DNA of 10,496 nt, from contig JABMRN010000141.1 of the NCBI GenBank assembly GCA_013202515.1, positions 1 to 10,496 of the forward strand, written 5' to 3'. This DNA comes from Candidatus Omnitrophota bacterium (GTDB lineage Bacteria; Omnitrophota; Gorgyraeia; JABMRN01). A model generated the notes under the pieces. It was given only the letters and a program-made list of their open reading frames with translations, was not told the origin of the DNA and did no database searches. A program made the translations under genes and the position numbers. Below are positions 8,193-10,496 of the stretch, in pieces; within the stretch, counting starts at the first letter, position 1; the number at the start of each line of letters is the position of its first letter.

Positions 8193-8292
8193 CATATTTT
8201 ATAATATAGCATAAAATACCTTGCTATATGTCACGGGAATGTAAAACCGCACGTAATAGTATTGTCACAAAACATTGTGACCATATTGTGAC
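8193..8292 (-). promoter_or_regulatory. Probable promoter/operator region of the giant gene
   Basis: On the minus strand an extended -10 box TGCTATATT (TATATT at 8203-8208) lies just before an ATG at 8193-8195. GTGACA at 8229-8234 could be a -35 box, but the 20-base spacing is long. Upstream, GTCACA (8264-8269) faces TGTGAC (8276-8281), and ATTGTGAC recurs at 8274-8281 and 8285-8292, eleven bases apart, which places both copies on the same face of the helix. That is a plausible activator or repressor site. No Shine-Dalgarno sequence is visible, so a very short leader or leaderless start is possible. Confidence 0.3.
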
Positions 8293-8342
8293 TAAAATAC
8301 GTCTTGAAATTGTAAAAATTCACCAAAATTGGTACAAAATAA

Positions 8343-8372
8343 AAAGAGGATACTGTTTTAAGTATCCTCTTT
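8343..8372 (-). terminator. Rho-independent terminator between the tRNA fragment and the giant gene
   Basis: AAAGAGGATACT (8343-8354) and AGTATCCTCTTT (8361-8372) form a perfect 12-bp stem with loop GTTTTA. On the minus strand the stem runs into TTTTTATTTTG, a good U-tract. It lies 28 bases beyond the CCA-like end of the tRNA fragment, so it was probably the original tRNA terminator. It now also ends transcripts from the MNT-HEPN pair. Confidence 0.85.
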
Positions 8373-8400
8373 AATCTATTGGGCTTGTTTCTATCTATAT

Positions 8401-8421
8401 TGGCGTCCCCACGGGGATTCG
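8401..8421 (-). other. tRNA-Glu-like 3'-end fragment, candidate attachment site
   Basis: Read on the minus strand, GAATCCCCGTGGGGACGCCA matches the T-loop end, T-stem, acceptor stem, discriminator G and CCA of a tRNA whose 5' acceptor would be GTCCCC. E. coli tRNA-Glu ends GAATCCCCTAGGGGACGCCA, differing at two positions. The rest of the tRNA is absent: bases upstream of 8421 do not pair as a T-stem. A terminator follows. Such 3'-end fragments are left where an integrative element inserts into a tRNA gene, with the intact tRNA at the other end. Confidence 0.55.
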
Positions 8422-8462
8422 TCCAATTCTGACATATTGTTCCTTCTGTCAATTCGCAACTA

Positions 8463-8893
8463 TCAAGAAACCTTGAGAATGCTTTTTGTTTTCTTGAGGA
8501 ACTTTTTTGCGCTTTCAATAGTCACGGATGCGCCTTCCTTAGAAAACTTTCTGTTATAGTCTGCTTCTTCTCTAAGAATCATAGAATTTTTGAAATCTTC
8601 TGCTAATTGAGAATCTAATTTCTTTTTTTCAACAAAAAGTTCTCTTATGGCAAGGTAAAGACAGTAGTGCCCTCTTTCTCTGTAGCACAAGAGTAAAGAA
8701 GTGCCCGAGCAGAATGAAACATAGAATAATAGCCTTTGATAGTAGCCCATTTAAAGCCAGACTTCTGCAATTCTTCTAGTGCAGATTTTAAATCGCTTTC
8801 CGCATCTTCGATTTCAAGACCTATTAGATGCGTTGCGGCTTGAAAGCGAAATATCCTTCTTTTTGCCAAGCAATCTTTAAAGGTTGTTTTCAT
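8463..8893 (-). pseudogene. HEPN domain protein (PF05168-like), frameshifted
   Basis: The first frame gives MKTTFKDCLAKRRIF and later GYYSMFHSARALLYSC, then stops after about 82 codons. The second frame resumes with YRERGHYCLYLAIRELF and runs to a stop at 8463. Joining them near 8685-8686 with one extra G restores ALLYSCGYRERGHYCLYLAI and a 143-residue protein, the usual HEPN length. A single-base deletion (or sequencing error) is therefore the explanation. HEPN proteins paired with MNT nucleotidyltransferases are typically RNase-type toxins, and the RERGHY segment covers the usual Arg/His active-site region. As sequenced, the first product ends before this segment. The start is ATG 8891-8893, inside the end of the MNT gene, indicating translational coupling. 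A TTG lies one codon earlier. Confidence 0.8.
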
Positions 8894-9443
8894 CAATTTC
8901 TTTTTCCCAAAGGAGCTTCCCTTGTTCTATCTGATTCATAAAAACTTTTTCTCTCTTGTTTTTCATCAAAAGATCTGTTGGTGTATAAATGACTGCTTGT
9001 ATCTTTTTTTGAGCCGTCTCGTTAGGATAAGAGTATTTATCGATAATGGCTTTAACCCTATCTTTATCTGTTGTAACAATGAAAAGGTCTATATCGCTTT
9101 CTTCGGAATCTGTCCCCGAGACCCAGCTTCCATAGAGAACTACCTTTCGAGCGTGTGGCTTGAGGTTTTCTATTAGAGGCTCAACAAGAAGTAGATTATT
9201 GAGAATCTTAAACGCCTTTATGTATGGATTTGAAGCGTCGATAGAATAATAGCACATTCTGCCTTCTGTTTTTCTTTGGAGTATGCCCTTTTTGTAAAGT
9301 TGGTTTAGGATATAATTGGCCGAGCCATAGCTAATTTTAGCCCTTCTGGCAATCTCCCTTTCATAACATAAGCCGCCGGAATGCATAAGAAGAAATCGTA
9401 ACACCCTTTGCGCATTGGTAGCAATAAGATACTTGGAAAGCAT
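8877..9443 (-). CDS. Winged-helix/MNT-type nucleotidyltransferase fusion, likely antitoxin of the HEPN partner
   Basis: The protein has 188 residues. Residues 8-70 form a winged-helix DNA-binding domain (AQRVLRFLLMH, EIARRAKISYGSANYILNQL, a wing at RKTEGRMCYYSI). Residues 97-155 form a minimal nucleotidyltransferase domain with GSWVSG (105-110) and the metal-binding pair D117/D119 in SDIDLFIV. The third acidic residue usual on the next core strand seems replaced: the strand reads KIQAVIYT. MNT antitoxins can AMPylate and silence HEPN toxins. Here the fused DNA-binding domain suggests that it also represses its own operon. The ATG at 9441-9443 follows GAGG (9451-9454) by seven bases. Its end overlaps the HEPN start by 17 bases. 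Confidence 0.85.
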   Translation of the reverse strand: MLSKYLIATNAQRVLRFLLMHSGGLCYEREIARRAKISYGSANYILNQLYKKGILQRKTEGRMCYYSIDASNPYIKAFKILNNLLLVEPLIENLKPHARKVVLYGSWVSGTDSEESDIDLFIVTTDKDRVKAIIDKYSYPNETAQKKIQAVIYTPTDLLMKNKREKVFMNQIEQGKLLWEKEIDENNL

Positions 9444-9473
9444 TTATAAACCTCGCTCATTTTATTGAATGAT

Positions 9474-9516
9474 TACTCATCATAATGAGTATATCATACC
9501 GTTGAAAACGCTGCAA
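9474..9516 (-). promoter_or_regulatory. Promoter and palindromic operator of the MNT-HEPN pair
   Basis: On the minus strand TTGCAG (9511-9516), 17 bases and TATACT (9488-9493), preceded by TG one base upstream, form a strong extended -10 promoter. A dyad with 7-bp arms, TACTCAT (9474-9480) and ATGAGTA (9485-9491), overlaps the -10 box. A weaker related dyad, TCATT/AATGA (9457-9461, 9468-9472), lies downstream in the leader. A repressor bound here would block RNA polymerase. The winged-helix part of the MNT protein is the obvious candidate. Confidence 0.6.
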
Positions 9517-9827
9517 GTTTTATTTTAAAATTTTTACAGGCTCTGCTATTTGGGACTGATTGTACAATGAGTATAGGTGCTTGGACGCTAAAGGAAACGT
9601 TTGACTGGAAGACAGGTATGGTATTGAGCATAGAAAAATAAGAAAGTATAGAATAATTTATAAAAGGTTAAAAAAGGGTATTATTGCTTAAAATAGCTTA
9701 AAATAAGGCTTGGTATAAAGATTTTAAATAGGCGTAAGTAGTAACCGTGAGTAGGGAAATGCATAAAATAGGTATAGGGAGGCGTTTAAAGACGGCTTTT
9801 TTAGGTTTTTATAAGAAATAAGAGGAT
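9517..9827. other. Intergenic region between the divergent MNT and recombinase genes
   Basis: No convincing gene is present. It holds a 10-bp palindrome ATTGTACAAT (9559-9568), overlapping a second copy of AATGAGTATA (9566-9575), which also occurs across the MNT promoter (9484-9493). A tandem 10-mer GCTTAAAATA follows (9686-9695 and 9696-9705). TGGTATAAA near 9711-9719 could be an extended -10 box for the recombinase, giving a leader of about 115 bases. A 24-codon frame (9567-9641, starting MSIGAWTLKETFDWKTG) has no good ribosome binding site and may be chance or a gene remnant. Confidence 0.4.
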
Positions 9828-9837
9828 AAGGAGGTGA
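9828..9837 (+). promoter_or_regulatory. Strong ribosome binding site of the recombinase
   Basis: AAGGAGGTGA is a full-length match to the anti-Shine-Dalgarno end of 16S rRNA, six bases before the ATG at 9844. It fixes the recombinase start and predicts efficient initiation, in contrast to the poor signals before the giant and EamA genes. Confidence 0.85.
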
Positions 9838-9843
9838 ATTGTA

Positions 9844-10371
9844 ATGAAAGAACAACGTAAGGTAGGCATATATGCAAGAGTCAGCACTAACGACCAAAAT
9901 ATAGACACACAACTATTACCTTTAAAAGAATACTGCAAAAGAATGAATTATACGATAGTAGATAAGTATGTTGATAAGGGTTTTAGCGGGAAAGACGATA
10001 AACGACCTCAATTTGAGCGTTTGTTAGCCGATATGAGGGTAAGCAACGGGTTTAATTGCTTAGTTGTGTATAAGCTTGATAGGATAGGGCGTTCTTTGAA
10101 GCATTTGCTTAATCTATTCGAGGAGTTTAAGAACCGAGGAGTTGAGTTTATTTCCTTAACACAGAATATCAATACAGGCACTCCAGAAGGCAAGATGTTT
10201 TGGCAGATGTTAGGGGTTTTCGCTGAATTTGAGCGAGAATTGATAGTGGCAAGGACTAACTCGGGGCTGAACAGAGCAAGAAAACAAGGCAAGACACTCG
10301 GTAGACCTAAAGGTAGCAAGGATAAGAAGAGAAGAAGGCGGTCAGGTTATATTAGGAGGTGGGCTACCTAA
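9844..10371 (+). CDS. Small serine recombinase (resolvase/invertase family)
   Basis: The 175-residue protein carries the resolvase catalytic domain. The nucleophile is Ser14 in GIYARVSTNDQ, followed by GFSGKDDKRPQFERLL, the conserved arginines in YKLDRIGRSLKHLL (R80, R83), and the long E-helix with FAEFERELI and RTNSGLNRARKQG. Such enzymes cut and rejoin DNA through a Ser-linked intermediate, resolving, inverting or integrating segments. After GRPKGSKD (153-160) the protein ends in KKRRRRSGYIRRWAT. The usual 40-50-residue helix-turn-helix is missing, and the GRP core flanked by basic residues resembles an AT-hook. The last residues may be a shortened tail or reflect a frameshift near 10330, since the adjacent +1 frame stays open. 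The gene is probably part of a mobile element together with the neighbouring toxin-antitoxin pair. Confidence 0.9.
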   Translation: MKEQRKVGIYARVSTNDQNIDTQLLPLKEYCKRMNYTIVDKYVDKGFSGKDDKRPQFERLLADMRVSNGFNCLVVYKLDRIGRSLKHLLNLFEEFKNRGVEFISLTQNINTGTPEGKMFWQMLGVFAEFERELIVARTNSGLNRARKQGKTLGRPKGSKDKKRRRRSGYIRRWAT

Positions 10372-10406
10372 ACTGCTCCTTTACTTTGGGGCGTTACAGT
10401 TAATTC

Positions 10407-10496
10407 TTACTGGTGTGTTTTTTCTTGTTTTTTCTTGTTTGCTTCGTTCTTTGCGTTTTTTGCTTTGTTTACTTGTTTGTTGTGTTTATCCTTATC
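10407..10496 (-). CDS. Possible C-terminal end of a leftward Lys/Asn-rich protein (partial)
   Basis: On the minus strand a frame is open from the right edge to a TAA at 10407-10409 and encodes 29 residues, including HNKQVNKAKNAKNEANKKKQ. This would be a charged, disordered tail of a gene converging on the recombinase. The DNA is low-complexity (TTTCTTGTTT occurs twice in tandem at 10421-10440), so it may also be non-coding. The plus strand has an open hydrophobic frame over the same bases with no start codon in good context. Confidence 0.25.
   Translation of the reverse strand, partial: DKDKHNKQVNKAKNAKNEANKKKQEKTHQ

Noticed and set aside
8261..8292. CRISPR-like or iteron array from the TGTGAC repeats
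   Set aside because: There are only three 8-base half-sites and no regular spacers. A regulator site is the simpler reading.
8401..8470. Complete tRNA gene at the tRNA-like sequence
   Set aside because: Only about 21 bases at the 3' end match. No paired T-stem, anticodon arm, D-arm or 5' acceptor GTCCCC lies upstream.
8231..8518. 95-codon minus-strand frame starting MKAQKSSSRKQKAF
   Set aside because: It runs through the HEPN gene in another frame, the tRNA fragment and the terminator, and has no homology-like features.
10008..10319. 103-codon minus-strand frame opposite the recombinase
   Set aside because: The plus strand encodes all catalytic motifs of a serine recombinase over the same bases and has a full ribosome binding site.

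Overview
The window looks like chromosomal DNA of an uncultivated Gram-negative-type bacterium. The best guess is Candidatus Omnitrophota or a related lineage. This is inferred from one very large, modular, apparently exported gene product with repeated linker motifs, and from AT-leaning intergenic DNA. No marker gene in the window settles it.

Left part (1-1020): the first codons of a leftward gene run off the left edge. An AT-rich stretch with two inverted repeats and no gene follows. Next is a leftward single-domain EamA transporter gene with a 15-bp terminator hairpin at its stop codon. Its 5' leader carries a REP-like hairpin pair, and a good sigma70-type promoter lies further upstream.

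Centre (1021-8139, about 68% of the window): one leftward gene of about 2,372-2,391 codons. It has a signal peptide, two degenerate Rossmann/methyltransferase-like domains, an alpha-helical HEAT-like region, a GT9 (heptosyltransferase)-like domain, a canonical class I methyltransferase fold and an unrecognised C-terminal domain. Low-complexity linkers separate them, and two linkers end in the same AHIPFS motif followed by a hydrophobic segment. The start is uncertain: no good initiator exists in frame, but an ATG lies one frame away across a run of seven A.

Right part (8140-10496): a strong terminator and a 21-bp match to the 3' end of a tRNA (tRNA-Glu-like) lie directly upstream of the giant gene. 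To their right is a leftward winged-helix/MNT nucleotidyltransferase gene overlapping a HEPN gene, a toxin-antitoxin-type pair. The HEPN reading frame is broken by a one-base deletion. The pair has its own promoter with a palindrome over the -10 box. Further right is a rightward small serine recombinase gene that ends in a basic tail instead of a helix-turn-helix. I read the interval from the tRNA fragment rightward as one end of an element integrated at a tRNA 3' end, with its other end outside the window. Beyond the recombinase is low-complexity DNA that may hold the end of a leftward gene.
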